DNA of 64,000 nt from Periplaneta americana (GCF_040183065.1 NC_091131.1:99882330-99946329); one strand, 5' to 3'. Positions 12,315 through 23,772 are shown, counted from the first letter of the stretch. The notes: generated by a model from the letters alone, not told the origin. Translations and numbers: made by a program.

Positions 12315-13486
12315 CTTCTTTATACTATTCTATGTCATGCAAAGTCGTATATGAGTCAGACTTAGATTAAAAAAAACTACAAATTACCTCTAAATTTATA
12401 ACTCATTGAAAACATTGACAACCAGAGATTTAAACCAATCTCATGTCACAATCTTATATTTTGACAATTAATACAAATTTTCACAAATGTATAACATGTT
12501 TTCTTTCATATTATTAGTACCGTAAATAGTATTTGGAAGTAAAGTTGTCATTGTTATGTTAGAAAAACAAGTTGAATTCTTTAATAATCCACAATCTCTT
12601 GAAAAAATATTTTAGATAACTATATATTTACACTACTCTCTAAGAATGTCTGCAATTAATTACAAAATATGAGGGCATACGTTTGCTTCATTTAATTTTG
12701 CTTGAATTACAGTAAGTTTCAGATAATATCACCTCATACTGTTCTAAGCGTGAAATTTGGAAACCATATCACTTAAAGGATTCTGTAACAAAAATAAAAT
12801 AATACATACATATAGAAGACTTCAAATTATACTATAATTTAAACTTCATGAAGTTTATTTCAAAGACATTTCTTGAGCTCACTGTCCATTTCAATATACA
12901 TATTACAGAATACAATAAAAACAAACCTGAAAAACTTATATTTTTTAAATATAAATTACGATTCTATTAACCAAGCTGTCAAGACAAATTTTTGCAAAAA
13001 TAAATTCTTACAAATCTTAACCGTTACATAACATAAACGTTATGAAACCAACTCATCTACTAATGGATATTCACACAACTCAATAGCAAAATTATTCTTT
13101 ATGACTAATGATGACCAGCTTTATATGGTTGCCACTGCTGCATCATGATAAGCATGATTTGACATATTATATTTTTACAATGTATTACACAAGCTTGCTA
13201 TGTAAATGTAACGAATTTAGGTGTAAGAGGACACTTTTCTTCTTTTCACTTAGATTAATAAATCTGACACAATGCACACATATATTTATTTTAAAAGTCG
13301 AACAAATATTCTCCACATCCGTGATGAAGAAAACGAGTTCTTTGTTATATATTCAAAAATGTTCCACATTTCTAAAGAAAAATCCTTTCATTTGCATTTT
13401 GTAGTGTAGAAAATGTACTAAAATGAAGTGTCTCATATTTTTTGCATTCTTTTCCATTTTCGTCAGAATCTGACAACATAAAGTAA

Positions 13487-13487
<1 letters not shown>

Positions 13488-13541
<54 letters not shown>
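13488..13541. repeat. (TTA)n microsatellite
   Basis: About 18 units abutting the left end of the palindrome-bearing element that follows. Confidence 0.95.
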
Positions 13542-13543
<2 letters not shown>

Positions 13544-13605
13544 CCTGAGAAATATATGCCGTTACACTACCAGTGCACTTCGTGCATCTCTAACTTTGAG
13601 TACTG

Positions 13606-13815
13606 TCGGTGACTCCTGAAAAGACGAGCATGGAGTGAGGAGAAAGGATGATTAATAGATAATGTTACGACAACACATGCAATACTTATACTACTAGTAA
13701 GCGGAAATAATGTTTCCACTTACTAGTAGTACAAGTATTACACGTGTTGTCGTAACATGATCTATTAATCACTCTTTCTCCTCACTCCGTTCTCATCTTC
13801 TCCTGAGTCACCGAC
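13606..13815. repeat. ~210-bp near-perfect palindrome
   Basis: Two ~100-base arms (…CTACTAGTAAGCGGAAA / TTTCCACTTACTAGTAG…) meet with only a few central bases unpaired. Arm agreement includes the block TGTTACGACAACAC and its complement. As RNA it would form a long hairpin. Confidence 0.9.
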
Positions 13816-14009
13816 TATATGTCTCAGGGTTGGGGTGAGTTAACGCAGTGTCTTTTGTTTGCTTGAACTCATGCTTATCATCACAGTAAGTTAGTCCTCA
13901 GCATTTGTGTGGTTTAAAGCCACTCCTTTGACTTCGAAACACAACTATCTGCTAAAGAAAAATTTAAAGACATCATTTTCTTTGTTAGAGGAAAATTGCA
14001 CTATTTTAA

Positions 14010-14640
14010 AGACATTTTATTTACTGTCTGTAGAAAATACACCTAATATAACATTGACAAGTATCAGGTTTTTTATTTCACTATGTTAATATGATGGTGT
14101 ATTACATTTTTGTTTTACACAAACTTTCATTTCATATATTGTTGCAGTGAATAACAAACCACATTTTCAAAATTTCAAAGGAGAATGATTACCTGTTGCT
14201 AGAAAACACAGCCTTACATATAGAGAAACTTCGTTCCACTTCTGCAGAGTATCATTATTATAAATTTCTTAATTTGAAATTGTCACAAATTTTACATAGA
14301 GGTAAATAGCCATAATGTTTACCCAGTATTCTTTTCATCTTGTTTGCTACATCTTTTCCTATTTCGTGTTCCAACTATTTGGTTCGTCACAATATACTGA
14401 CTACATGTTATTTTATGTCTGTAGAAAATATACCTAATGTAACACTGACAAGTATCAGTCTTATTATTTCACTATGTTAATATGATAGTGTATTACGTTT
14501 TTGTTTTACATAATTTTTCATTTCATATATTGTTGCAGTGAATAACAAACCACATTTTCAAATTTTCAAAGGCGAATGAGTGCCTGTTGCTAGAAAACAC
14601 AGCCTTATATCTAGAGGAACTTCGTTCCACTTCTGCAGAA
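14010..14640. repeat. Direct duplication, ~230-bp unit, period ~392
   Basis: Two copies begin TGTCTGTAGAAAATA at 14025 and 14417 and continue through ATTGTTGCAGTGAATAACA and AACTTCGTTCCACTTCTGCA. Sequence beyond the second copy (TCATTATTACAAATTTC) also matches that beyond the first, so the first copy has lost a segment. Confidence 0.85.
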
Positions 14641-14937
14641 ACAATGAGGGCATATTTTAAATATTTTACACAAGCATTATTTATCTCAAAATCTGTATCA
14701 TTATTACAAATTTCCTCATTTGAAATTAAGTCACAAATTTTGTCCTCGGCATCTTGTTATTATTTTTCTTTACAAGATGCTGAATGTTGTCTGTTATGAA
14801 TAAAAATATTCAGTTGCAATATAACCAATCAATTAAAGTTCACTGCTGAACGAAACACATTGAAATCCCTCACTCCAACGCAATTACGTACTGGTACCTA
14901 AAGTTAGAGGCACATGAAGCGCAATGTAACGGCATAC

Positions 14938-16722
14938 AATTCTTAGCTCTAATTATTATTATTATTTATAAAGTTTACTTTGCAATATATCAATAGAAAT
15001 CATGACCCATAGGTTATACCAGTTAACTTCAGCTGTGTCGAGACAAATACATTTCAGGAATAAAAATATATTCTCTTTAACTTTATGTTGTCAACTCATT
15101 TATTTCTTTAATAACATACAAAGCTGAAAATTCTAACCTGATTTCTACGCCAATGTATAAATACTTAGCCATAAAAATTACCATGACAAGAATTTCTCAA
15201 GTTCTGAAAGCTCAGGGTCAATTGCATTAGATGAGGTATTCAATATATATTAATAGGAACTACAGGAGAACAATATTTAAATACTGACGAATATCTTCGG
15301 TCTTTGAAAGTTGCTGTATTATACTGGACAAATCTAAAGTCACTTTTTACAACTGTAAGAAAAAAAACGAATTTTCTGCTGTGTAAAGTAATGAATATCC
15401 TTCACTATATTCATTCAACAATTTAAAACAAGGAGACAATGTTTATTTTCCATCAAATAATTGTCTTTATTTCACTTGTCATTTTATTAATCAGGTACAA
15501 TAACAGTCTAATATTTACACTCTTTTTTTTTTATCAATGAAGTTACAATATTTCATATTGCCCCGAATTTTGACTTACAATACATGTAAACATAATGAAT
15601 CATAAAATTATTTGGAAGATATGAAATGAAGAAAGTACGCCAAGACAAATCTAGTTAAAAATAAACTACAGCTTTTAAAACTACTATCACAGAATTACAT
15701 GCATAGCATGACTATGAGCTTTTCAATTTCCACAGAGAATTTTTAGATTTATAAACACAGTACCTACTACAGGAATTGGTAATTTTCATGGTTTGATACA
15801 ATAAAACATAATAATTTTATCTTAAATTATATAAGATTGTCACTAACCTCATATTGTTACTGAATGAGTTGTGTGAAAATCCATTTTGAGCCACATACTT
15901 TCATACGCACAGCACTTTCAATTCTTTACAGTGTATTTCTTTTAAACAGTACTCCATTATATAGCATTAGCAATCGGACGGGAATTAAAGAATACTTTCG
16001 AAACACTGATGACCTAAAATTTTGGGACAAATTTACTGTAAGATATGGTCATTTGTTGTTATATTTTTCCTGAATATCAGATTTAAAACATTTCTTCACT
16101 CTTGTATTTTAATATAACATTCAGAGTTGGCCACTATTATCTATAATACTGATTTCACTAGTCGATGGATCACATTTTTAACGAAGATGCATGCACAGAG
16201 GGCCTCACAGAATACAATCCAACTGACGAAAGACCATTTTTTGAGCAAGACCCAGGTACACTGTACTCTTCCAGTCTACTTCAGATATGATTACATTATG
16301 TAGCCATCACTAAAAATTATATACCGAGTGTCATGGGCTACATACCATCATGAATCGTTGTATTAATAATTTTCAAGAATCATTTTGTCACATAATGCAC
16401 AATGTGATATTTTAATAAATAGACAATAAAAGCAAAACAGTTGTAACAATGATAGAGCCTAACACTTTCGATGACTTTTCTTCCTCCACCCCTCCCATCC
16501 CCAACTCACAACTTTAAAACTATCTAATTAACCAGACCACGATTAACTTTTAAAGTACAACTACAGCCACATGAACAATATGTTCTCATTAGCTGATTCC
16601 GCTTTCTGCGTTAATAGATGAATATGATTCCGTGAGTCCAGGTACTGTTATAAAAGCAAACACACTGTATTCTCTCTTACGCATGATGACCATACCTTCA
16701 AGATTATGATGCCACATTTTTT
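14938..16722. other. Downstream flank / presumed 3' UTR side of LPCAT3
   Basis: The minus-strand LPCAT3 transcript must end within this AT-rich stretch. Several reverse-complement AATAAA hexamers occur (for example near 15110 and 15474), but I cannot choose the used poly(A) site. No other gene is recognised. Confidence 0.4.
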
Positions 16723-16995
16723 TCACTCTTGATGAGATCTTCTTGGCTTCCATTGTTTTAATAGTTTATTTACTAGTGGTGCATAAAGTGGCCAAAGGAA
16801 GAACACAAAATGACCAATGTAATAAACTGACATGTACACTTGGTTCCAGCGTTGATAAGACAGCAGTACAAATGGGACGAGACAATATCCCATGAACACA
16901 AACGTGTATAATTTCAGAAACAGCCATGTGAGAGGACGGACTACCACATGACTGAATATTTCGGACACTTCAGTGCGTTCTAGCATGGTCTCTAA
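16723..16995 (-). CDS. LPCAT3: LPCAT3 last exon (MBOAT C-terminus and stop)
   Basis: C-terminal 90 residues of an ER membrane lysophospholipid acyltransferase that reacylates lysophosphatidylcholine with polyunsaturated acyl-CoA in the Lands cycle. The exon starts at codon TTA directly after a TTTTCAG acceptor (phase 0) and ends in TGA. It encodes the last transmembrane segments: LTWLFLKLYTFVFMGYCLVPFVLL is split by a loop from VYYIGHFVFFLWPLYAPLV, followed by a basic cytosolic tail ending KPRRSHQE. Human LPCAT3 has the same order (FMGYS...W..VY.S.YF.GH). In-frame joining to the preceding exon supports the call. Confidence 0.92.
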   Translation of the reverse strand, partial: LETMLERTEVSEIFSHVVVRPLTWLFLKLYTFVFMGYCLVPFVLLSYQRWNQVYMSVYYIGHFVFFLWPLYAPLVNKLLKQWKPRRSHQE

Positions 16996-17437
16996 CTGAA
17001 AATACATATAAAAAAAAACAATAATTACAGATGTGTACTAAATCATAATCATGAAACATAAGAATGATGTTAACACTACTTGACACTAATGTCTTATATT
17101 TTTACTAAGTTTCAGATACAAAGCATTGCGCATGTGTAGTAAACTAGAGTGCCTGTATACTGTATATGCTACTTGTGGACAGTCTTGTGAAACTTGTTGC
17201 CTAGATACAGGAGGACTGCCATCAAGATTCGGCTCATTACTTTTTTCTGGTACTAGTGCACAAAATTCGATAATACATTATTAGGGTAACCATAAAACAT
17301 AAAAAAGCATGTCACTTTAGATCTATGGTTGCTATCTGTAAAGTTATTATGGTGGATAAGAGTAATAGAATATGCTAGTTTTAAAAGCATAATAAAGAAT
17401 AATTTCATAAAATAAAGCATGATACTGAAAAATAATA
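16996..17437. other. LPCAT3 last intron, 3' part
   Basis: Intron between the exon ending at 22290 and the last exon. No feature besides AT-rich sequence up to the DD39D transposon. Confidence 0.6.
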
Positions 17438-17849
17438 CTCCCTCTGTCCCATAACAATTCTCCGGTACGCTTTTATTTCTTGTCCCATAATAATTGTCCG
17501 ATGTCCATAATTTTACACTGGCGTTTACTTAGGAGCAAAATGAATCACAAGAATGAGTAATACAACTGTATTACTCCAGAATCAGTACAAAATTGTCACT
17601 CAATTAACAAAAGAAAAAAATTATTAGTCCGGGATCTGTATAAATTGGCCAATCACTGAGCCAAAAAAAAAAAAAAAAAAAATGAATACTACTTGTACAA
17701 ATTTATGACTCCAGGATCAGTACAAATTGGCTAGTCATTGAGCCGAAAACAAATACTCTTAGGAGTGCAACTTTATTAACTCCAGGAGTAGTACAAATTG
17801 ACCAAGAAGTGAAACAAAGAAAAAAAATCTCCTACGAGTGAAGACGAAA

Positions 17850-18850
17850 AAACTGCCTGTTAGACTGGAAAGGTTGTCATTCTAACAGTTTGCCTAGAAC
17901 CATAGACCTATTGCTGGAGTGCTACAATAGCCTCGTGGTAAATGTTCTGAGGACACTCCAAGCGAGATGGCAGGATGTTGAGGTGGTCCAGGTGCCCCTT
18001 TTCCATATGGGGAATCTTGTTGTTGTTCCCGTCATTGACTTTCATTATTTCAGTGAGATTGGACTGCAAAGTGTTGAAGACGTTGTTGTGCTTGTCGAGT
18101 GTGAGCTGAGAGAAAGCTGTTTCAAGGCGGCGATCAACTCATCAAGAGTTTGTGGAGCTGACTGATGCTGGAGAGACTGAATTGCCTGGAAGTAACCCAG
18201 ATCTAAAATATTCATATCCAGACTGTTTGGCAGTTGGCACACAAGTTGCAAGTGATTCCACTTGCTGCTGCAGCGTCCATGCAGGTGCGGTTATTGGGAG
18301 CGATATGCGGACGCACATTGTCCTGCTCAACTGACACCTGAATTCTCCCTGTGCGTGGTCCAGGAGGCCATTTTGCATTTATTGCTGGGATTAATTTGGT
18401 GACGACCTGGTTGGCGAGTTGGTTTAGCGCTGGCCTTCTATGCCCAAGGTTGCGGGTTCGAGCCCGGGCCAGGTCAATGGCATTTTAGTGTGCTTAAATG
18501 CGACATGCTCATGTCAGTACATTTACTGGCATTGAAAAGAACTCCTGCGGGACAAAATTCCGGCACATCCGGCGACGCTAATATAACCTCTGCAGTTGCG
18601 AGCGTCGTTAAATAAAACATAACATCTTTCCAAAGATTGCCGCCCCTGTTGCCAAATGCAGCGTGCTGTTCTCTTACTGGCATGACATTTCTCGGCCACA
18701 CCTGTTATGGCATCTTTCTTCACTACATCAGCCGTAGTGTTTTTGAACAAAAACTCCTATACTGCCTCCGTTCACTGTCTGTAAGGTTCTTACTACCCCT
18801 GTCACTCACTACCACCAGTTGTGTTCCCAGGATGTCGATGTCTGTTCAAA
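17850..18850 (-). pseudogene. DD39D mariner transposase pseudogene
   Basis: Read on the minus strand, the N-terminal DNA-binding region is at about 18630-18750, separated from the catalytic part by a SINE, then QDNVRPHIAP at about 18300-18340. One frameshift falls near 18240, followed by SLDMNILDLGYFQAI with the third catalytic Asp region (the usual SPDLN has become SLDMN), and the C-terminal block ends near 17850. The enzyme would have inserted copies at TA. The first catalytic Asp block was not recognised. Defective. Confidence 0.75.
18402..18625 (+). mobile_element. tRNA-derived SINE inserted in the DD39D element
   Basis: The head has RNA polymerase III promoter elements: an A-box-like TTGGCGAGTTGGTTTAGCGC and a strong B box GGGTTCGAGCC. 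A ~130-bp body follows and ends in GCGTCGTTAAATAAAACATAA. The B box is CpG-containing and well preserved. The insertion splits the transposase relic, so the SINE is younger than the mariner. A clear target duplication could not be defined. Confidence 0.8.
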
Positions 18851-19135
18851 CATACGTACTGAATGCAGGAGTATGCTCTACTAACGATTTCCAGCTTGCT
18901 TTGCTACTCTGGTTGGTCTACAGTGCCACACCGGTGAGTTGAAAATCAATACCCACTTTCGATAATCTTCTAGGTGGTGTGTGTTGCTTGTCTCAATAAG
19001 ATCACGTTATTGCTCTGCATAACCTTGTGCACTGATCTACTGCGCTTCTCCTCACGCGTGGACTTTTCATATGCCCCATCGTCTGTAATTAATACCATTT
19101 CGGCGTACCGAACAATTATTATGGTACAGAGGGAG

Positions 19136-19781
19136 TAAAAAGATACAAATATAACAGTAAAAGAATTACCGAATATACGCGAATACTCCAGGTATGTTTG
19201 TTCTGGAATTTAGCAAAGAAAAACTGGGGTGCGCGCATTATTTGAAATAAGGTTGGTACTGTTTTGCCTCAAACATTAGATCTCGTTTGTGTGGCAAAGA
19301 GTTGGGCAACATGATTTTTTTCAGAAGTCGATTCCAATGATTCAATCATACATTACCAATCGATTCTAATAATTCGTTCACGATTTTTCTCAGTCTGTGA
19401 TTCAAACCATTCTTTCGAATCGTCAACAAACAACTCACAGAACTATTTCCCTTGCAAATCACAGATAGAACAAAAACATTCTACATCTCTCGCATAGGTG
19501 GCATGAGAGATAAGACATTGGATGGTCTCTTTCTGATTGGCTGGAATCATTCATCATGACCTCCATTAGTCTACAAAATTATCCAAGATAGTGTTTCCTA
19601 ATTTGATATTGTAGGATGCTTCTACAACAGCATATGAAGATTATGACATGTTTCTTAAAACAAATTGATATTTTATTTAGTTTTGGAGTACATCATTCTG
19701 TTAGACCAATTTATTGTAAATAAAACACAAATTATAGCCATTTTTTTTCTCTCCTAAAATTGGGGTAAGTGAATTATTCGA
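19136..19781. other. LPCAT3 intron, nothing recognised
   Basis: AT-rich sequence including several TTCAATGATT/GATTCAA-like short repeats near 19.3-19.4 kb. No supported feature. Confidence 0.4.
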
Positions 19782-19975
19782 TGGTTACTTACTTACAAAT
19801 GGCTATTATAGAACCTGGAGGTTCATTGCTGCCCTCACATAAGCCCGCCATCGGTCCCTATCCTGAGCAAGATTAATCCAGTTCCTAGCATCATTTATCC
19901 CACCTCCCTCAAATCCATTTTAATATTATCCTCCCATCTACGTCTCAACATCCCCAAAGGTAGTAAAATAATTAT
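19782..19975 (-). mobile_element. LINE 3' end, family A (truncated)
   Basis: Reverse complement of the 3' terminus of the LINE seen in longer form near 55.98-56.61 kb. It shares the coding end (…LDQDRDRW..Y-like) and the untranslated TGAACCTCCAGGTTC region, and finishes with CCATTTGTAAGTAAGTAA. Only about 190 bases remain, a 5'-truncated insertion. Same family as the copies near 39.6 and 46.6 kb. Confidence 0.8.
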
Positions 19976-20432
19976 AATATAATGGGTGTAACTGGATTCT
20001 GGTAGACCCCAAATATATTTTACAGTAATGCTACTATTTATATGACACTTGGGGAAGTGTTTAACCGGAAATTACCCAAACTTTATTTTATATGGAACAC
20101 CCTGTATATTAGTACATAATTTTTGTTCCTCTCTAAATTCTGATCCAAAGATGTATAACATGTTTAGACTCGAAGGAACAGAACCTGTTACAAACATGGA
20201 AAGCAGATACTCTAGCTATTCAACTAACAGCACACCCGTATCACAAGAAGAAAAGGATGGGGAAAATATAACGAGAAGGAAAATGAGAAACATAAGAAAA
20301 AGAAAGGAAACAGTCAACATTTTAAATTAAAATAATGAGTCTCAGGTATTCTTCCACAAATCAATCTTAAATTTGTATTCATGTACCTAGTTTTCTTAGT
20401 TTTGTTCAGTTTACCTACTTTTAAGTTCATTA
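19976..20432. other. Intron spacer with a lone transposon terminus
   Basis: ATGGAACACCCTGTATA at about 20091-20107 looks like one end of a mariner-type element (TACAGGGTGTTCC inverted). No partner end was found, so no element is called. The rest is unremarkable. Confidence 0.35.
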
Positions 20433-22264
20433 CATAGGCACCGACTTGGGGGGGGGGGAGGGGAAGTTCTGCCTCCTCAACTTATAGAGCCAGGAACGTC
20501 GCCCCCCCCCCCCCCTCCAATAAAATTAATAGGGGGTCTCGCCCTTCCAAATAGTTTGGAGAGAGATTCCTAATTAATATGTTTGAAAATGAACTAGGAC
20601 ATAAGCCAAAAATAGTTATTTCAAATCCATTGAGGGGACCAGTTGTCACAATGAACATGTTAGTGACGCAAATCACAACGCCCCCTCCCTTTCTTTCCTT
20701 CTCCATTTGAGATTGGTGAAACACATGATGCAATAGTGATTTCATTTCTTTGTCTATGACCCACATTTTTTCAGTTCAGTTTTTCAACTATTGCAATTGA
20801 ACAATAATGGTCGTAAGTAATACCAAGCAGAAATAATAACACGGAAGTAACAGTTCAATTAATAGTGTATTCGACTATACCTTTGCCTATCATTTAACAA
20901 ATTATTATTAATGTTCAACATTTTTCCAAAAACAATAAACTTTGATTCAAAATTTAAAAGTAGCCACAATCAACATTCAGTTTCAATGACTATTTCAGAC
21001 GTTATTCCATTTTCGACCAACGAAGTGTAATGAAATTTTGAATTCCAACTAATCAGAGTCAGACATAGCGACATAATGAATGCTTCTAAAACGAACATAC
21101 TATGTCAATCTTCTCTTTATACTACTGAAATGGAACTGGAGTGCGTGGAGATGTGGGCGTGCGAGGCGAGATGTAGGTTTATGTGTTCGAGAATTCTCGT
21201 ATATTTTCATTACATCATCATAAAAATAGCACTCATGTTCGGTTGTTCACGGATATCGTCTTTACATCACCAAGGGAATAGTCAGCGCTAATTTGCTTGG
21301 GTCAGCATGGCATTTTATACATAATGGCGTGATATTTTGTTTATAGCACGAACATATTTGTTTTGGTAACTTATTTGTTTCAACATATTTGTTTTGGTAC
21401 TTTGTTAATAAATTGCTGAATGTGGGGGGAGGGGGAAGAGAGGGAAAAAAGTGCAGGGGAATAACAGCTTTAATTTACGATTTTTCGCTAGATGCTATTA
21501 AATTTCTTGAGTAAAGTAAAAATTCGCTGATAGAGGCAAATTTTAAAAAATTCGCGGGTATTTGATATGTCGAAATACACGTAAATATGTTACAAATTAT
21601 CTAAAAACTCATTTTCCATCATTTTGCAATGTTTTTACATTTTTGCAATTTTCGCGAGTCGCAAAATTTGAGTGTCTCTAGTAAAAATAGACAACAGAGT
21701 CACAAAGACTAGGCAATGGATCTTGTAAACGGTGTGCTAATTTGTAAGTGGTGGTTAAAGACCTTTAACAGTACCAAAAGGAAAATACTGCATGACAAGA
21801 ATGACATCTCAAAGAAGTAGGGCATGGCTTCTATATTTATAAACTATAGTGAAGAACAATATAAACTTTTAGCAACTAAAATTCCGGACACTAGTAATTA
21901 TTGATAATTGATAAATTTTTAATAACGAAAACTATCCAAAATAAAACTGCAATGAACGGAACAGAATAATAAATTGGGCTGTTGTACTGGCATTAAGACT
22001 AATAGCACATGTTCATCATCGCTACGGGGATCAACAAAGGGTGAGCAAAGTAGTTGAAAGGAAAACATTGTGCGTAAGGGTCGTAGTTTTCAACTATCTT
22101 GGATTAAGCAATTTTCATGGATGAAAAATTAGACTCTGTTATTTTCTGAAAAAAATGCGTAAGGAAATTTTCCAAAAAACAGCAATTAAAGTTTTCTCAG
22201 ACTTTTATGCACAGTCTTCCCCCGTCCCCCTCCCTAATATTTAAAAAAAAAATCGGTGCCTATG
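20433..22264. mobile_element. hAT-like non-autonomous element with G-rich ends
   Basis: Inverted ends CATAGGCACCGAC and CATAGGCACCGAT are flanked by GTTCATTA on the left and ATTCATCA on the right (6 of 8 matching), consistent with an old hAT-type 8-bp duplication. Just inside the left end lies a run of 11 G and then of about 14 C, which could pair or form G-quadruplex. No transposase frame was recognised in the 1.8-kb interior. It lies in an LPCAT3 intron 25 bases from an exon donor. Confidence 0.6.
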
Positions 22265-22289
22265 ATTCATCATATCTAAGTGTACTTAC

Positions 22290-22437
22290 ATCTTTTTCAA
22301 GCTTCATTACAACGAATTCCATCATGAAGCACATGTAATATCCAGAGTGCAAACCATGCCATACTGCCAGGAACACAAGAGCTGCCGCTTGCGAAATGTA
22401 GCGATTACCCAGGAACTTTAGTCGTTTGTATATATAT
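22290..22437 (-). CDS. LPCAT3: LPCAT3 exon with catalytic His
   Basis: Encodes 49 residues plus part of a codon: YIYKRLKFLGNR, then LVFLAVWHGLHSGYYMC, then FMMEFVVMKLEKD. The His of WHGLHSGYY is the invariant MBOAT catalytic histidine in a membrane-embedded chamber. The upstream acceptor reads TTTACAG and the donor GTAAGT. The first base completes a Gln codon begun in the preceding exon (CA+A), giving NHWVAQYIYKRLKFLGN, which matches the human protein closely. The exon ends in phase 0, fitting the last exon. Confidence 0.95.
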
Positions 22438-22857
22438 CTGTAAAGAAATATATTACAGTTGTGAGATAGATTCGTACATTAATTCTTCAATCAACAGAAA
22501 AAACATCAGGCTTTAAATTCAATGGTCTCTGGATATTTTCCACAATAAATGACTATATTTTTCTTTAGGAATTTGCATAGTGCTTAAATGTAAATGAAAT
22601 TTCTCAAATTATATTTTATCTGAAGCAATAGAGAAGCTTTTGAGATGATAATCCTAAACAAAATATAGATAAAAGCACTGAACAAATTAATCAACGATTA
22701 TAACAGTAGCAAAAAGGCTGTGTGTTTAACAGTCACATATATAGTTAATGCTGATAGGCATGGTGCAGTGACTATCATTCATTTTGCAATATTAAGTCCT
22801 GGTTTTTAACTGCAGGGAGTAGTTCAAGCAGTTGTATATTTTATATTTTCGTATATA
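22438..22857. other. LPCAT3 intron, nothing recognised
   Basis: Unremarkable AT-rich intron sequence. Confidence 0.5.
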
Positions 22858-23263
22858 CAGTAAAACCTCGATAAGATGCACCCACTTATTACGCTATCCT
22901 GTGTAATACACTTTTTTTGTCCGGTCCCTGCACATTTCATATATAACGCCTTTATAAAATATCCCTGTTTGTTGCGCTGAAGTCCTGCATAATACGCTAT
23001 TTTTGTGGAATATTTTCGATGTAATTTTCAGCAATGTACTGAACAGCAATGAAACATTTTGGCCACTGAGCTCACTGGTGTCATTAACCTGAAAAGTAAT
23101 ACTGTATTACCTTCATGAATCATGTATTTCAATAAAGAAAAATGTTAATACAGTGTAGATACTGTATATAATTCAAAATTAATATACCCACCTAATATGC
23201 AATCCTGGTTAATACGCGGTTTACACACAGTCCCTTGAACAGCGTCTTATCGGGGTTTTACTG
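22858..23263. mobile_element. pogo/Tigger-type MITE (406 bp)
   Basis: Flanked by TA on both sides, with inverted ends CAGTAAAACCTCGATAAGA and CAGTAAAACCCCGATAAGA (one mismatch). Several TTAATACGC-like motifs recur inside (TTATTACGCT, GCATAATACGCT, TTAATACGCGG). No coding sequence. The ends belong to the same broad terminus type as the remnant at 11.15-11.92 kb. Confidence 0.9.
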
Positions 23264-23730
23264 TATATATAATGTACAATCCTCATAAAAAGTTCGAAAT
23301 ATTGTGATATGAGGCAATTTATGTGACTTACACAATAAAGAGGACACAAATATAAAAATTACATTATTTGATTACAAACCACCAACTGTCAGGCTGACTA
23401 TTGTCTGTTCAGAACCTACATTGAACTATGCCATTTAACGTGAAAAGATGTATCTGTACAGTGCAATAAGAGTTTTAGAATAAATAGTAGTGCTTACAAT
23501 GAGAATTTTACAGTTTCATCGAACCAGAATTCTAACAGTGACTTAAGGTGGTCATACACAAACAAAAATATCATACACTGTTGAGATTACTCAAAGTGCA
23601 GTTTCAAAAAATACGGAAAAGACAGGGGAAGATTTTCCGAAAGTAACAACATCAAGATCAGTAGATCCACAGCCAAATAATGTCGAAGAGGAGACTAACT
23701 TAGAATGCTCCAGATTTACGAAATGTCCTC
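23264..23730. other. LPCAT3 intron, nothing recognised
   Basis: AT-rich sequence leading into the TCAA microsatellite at the LINE tail. Confidence 0.5.

Positions 23731-23772
<42 letters not shown>

Larger units (their letters stand above)
11923..13555. other. AT-rich spacer with microsatellites
   Basis: No gene or mobile element recognised. Contains a TA array (12260-12309) and a TTA array (13488-13541). Confidence 0.5.
13556..14936. mobile_element. Unclassified element: terminal inverted repeats, palindrome, tandem unit
   Basis: About 50 bases at the left (ATGCCGTTACA...CTCTAACTTTGAG) reappear inverted at the right (CCTAAAGTTAGAG...TGTAACGGCAT). Inside are a ~210-bp palindrome (13606-13815) and two direct copies of a ~230-bp unit (about 14010-14250 and 14403-14640). 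One frame (14587-14799, LLLENTALYLEELRSTS...) stays open for 70 codons but matches no family I know. The structure resembles a non-autonomous DNA transposon; I cannot name its class and find no clear target duplication. Confidence 0.6.
17438..19135 (-). mobile_element. DD39D (plant-type) mariner-like element, defective
   Basis: Flanked by TA (17436-17437, 19136-19137). Inverted ends CTCCCTCTGTCCCATAA and CTCCCTCTGTACCATAA resemble the CTCCCTC-type termini of plant Stowaway MITEs and their mariner partners. Minus-strand islands in order are an N-terminal HTH (EKCHASKRTARCIWQQG), the second catalytic Asp (EQDNVRPHIAP), the third (NSLDMNILDLGYFQAIQSLQ), and a C-terminus (NNVFNTLQSNLTEIMK...KIPHMEKGHLDH) matching plant MLE transposases. 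Frameshifts and a SINE insertion break it. The gene body lies inside an LPCAT3 intron, same strand as the gene. Confidence 0.85.

Noticed and set aside
18402..18480. tRNA gene
   Set aside because: A and B boxes are present but the cloverleaf cannot be completed and a SINE body follows directly.
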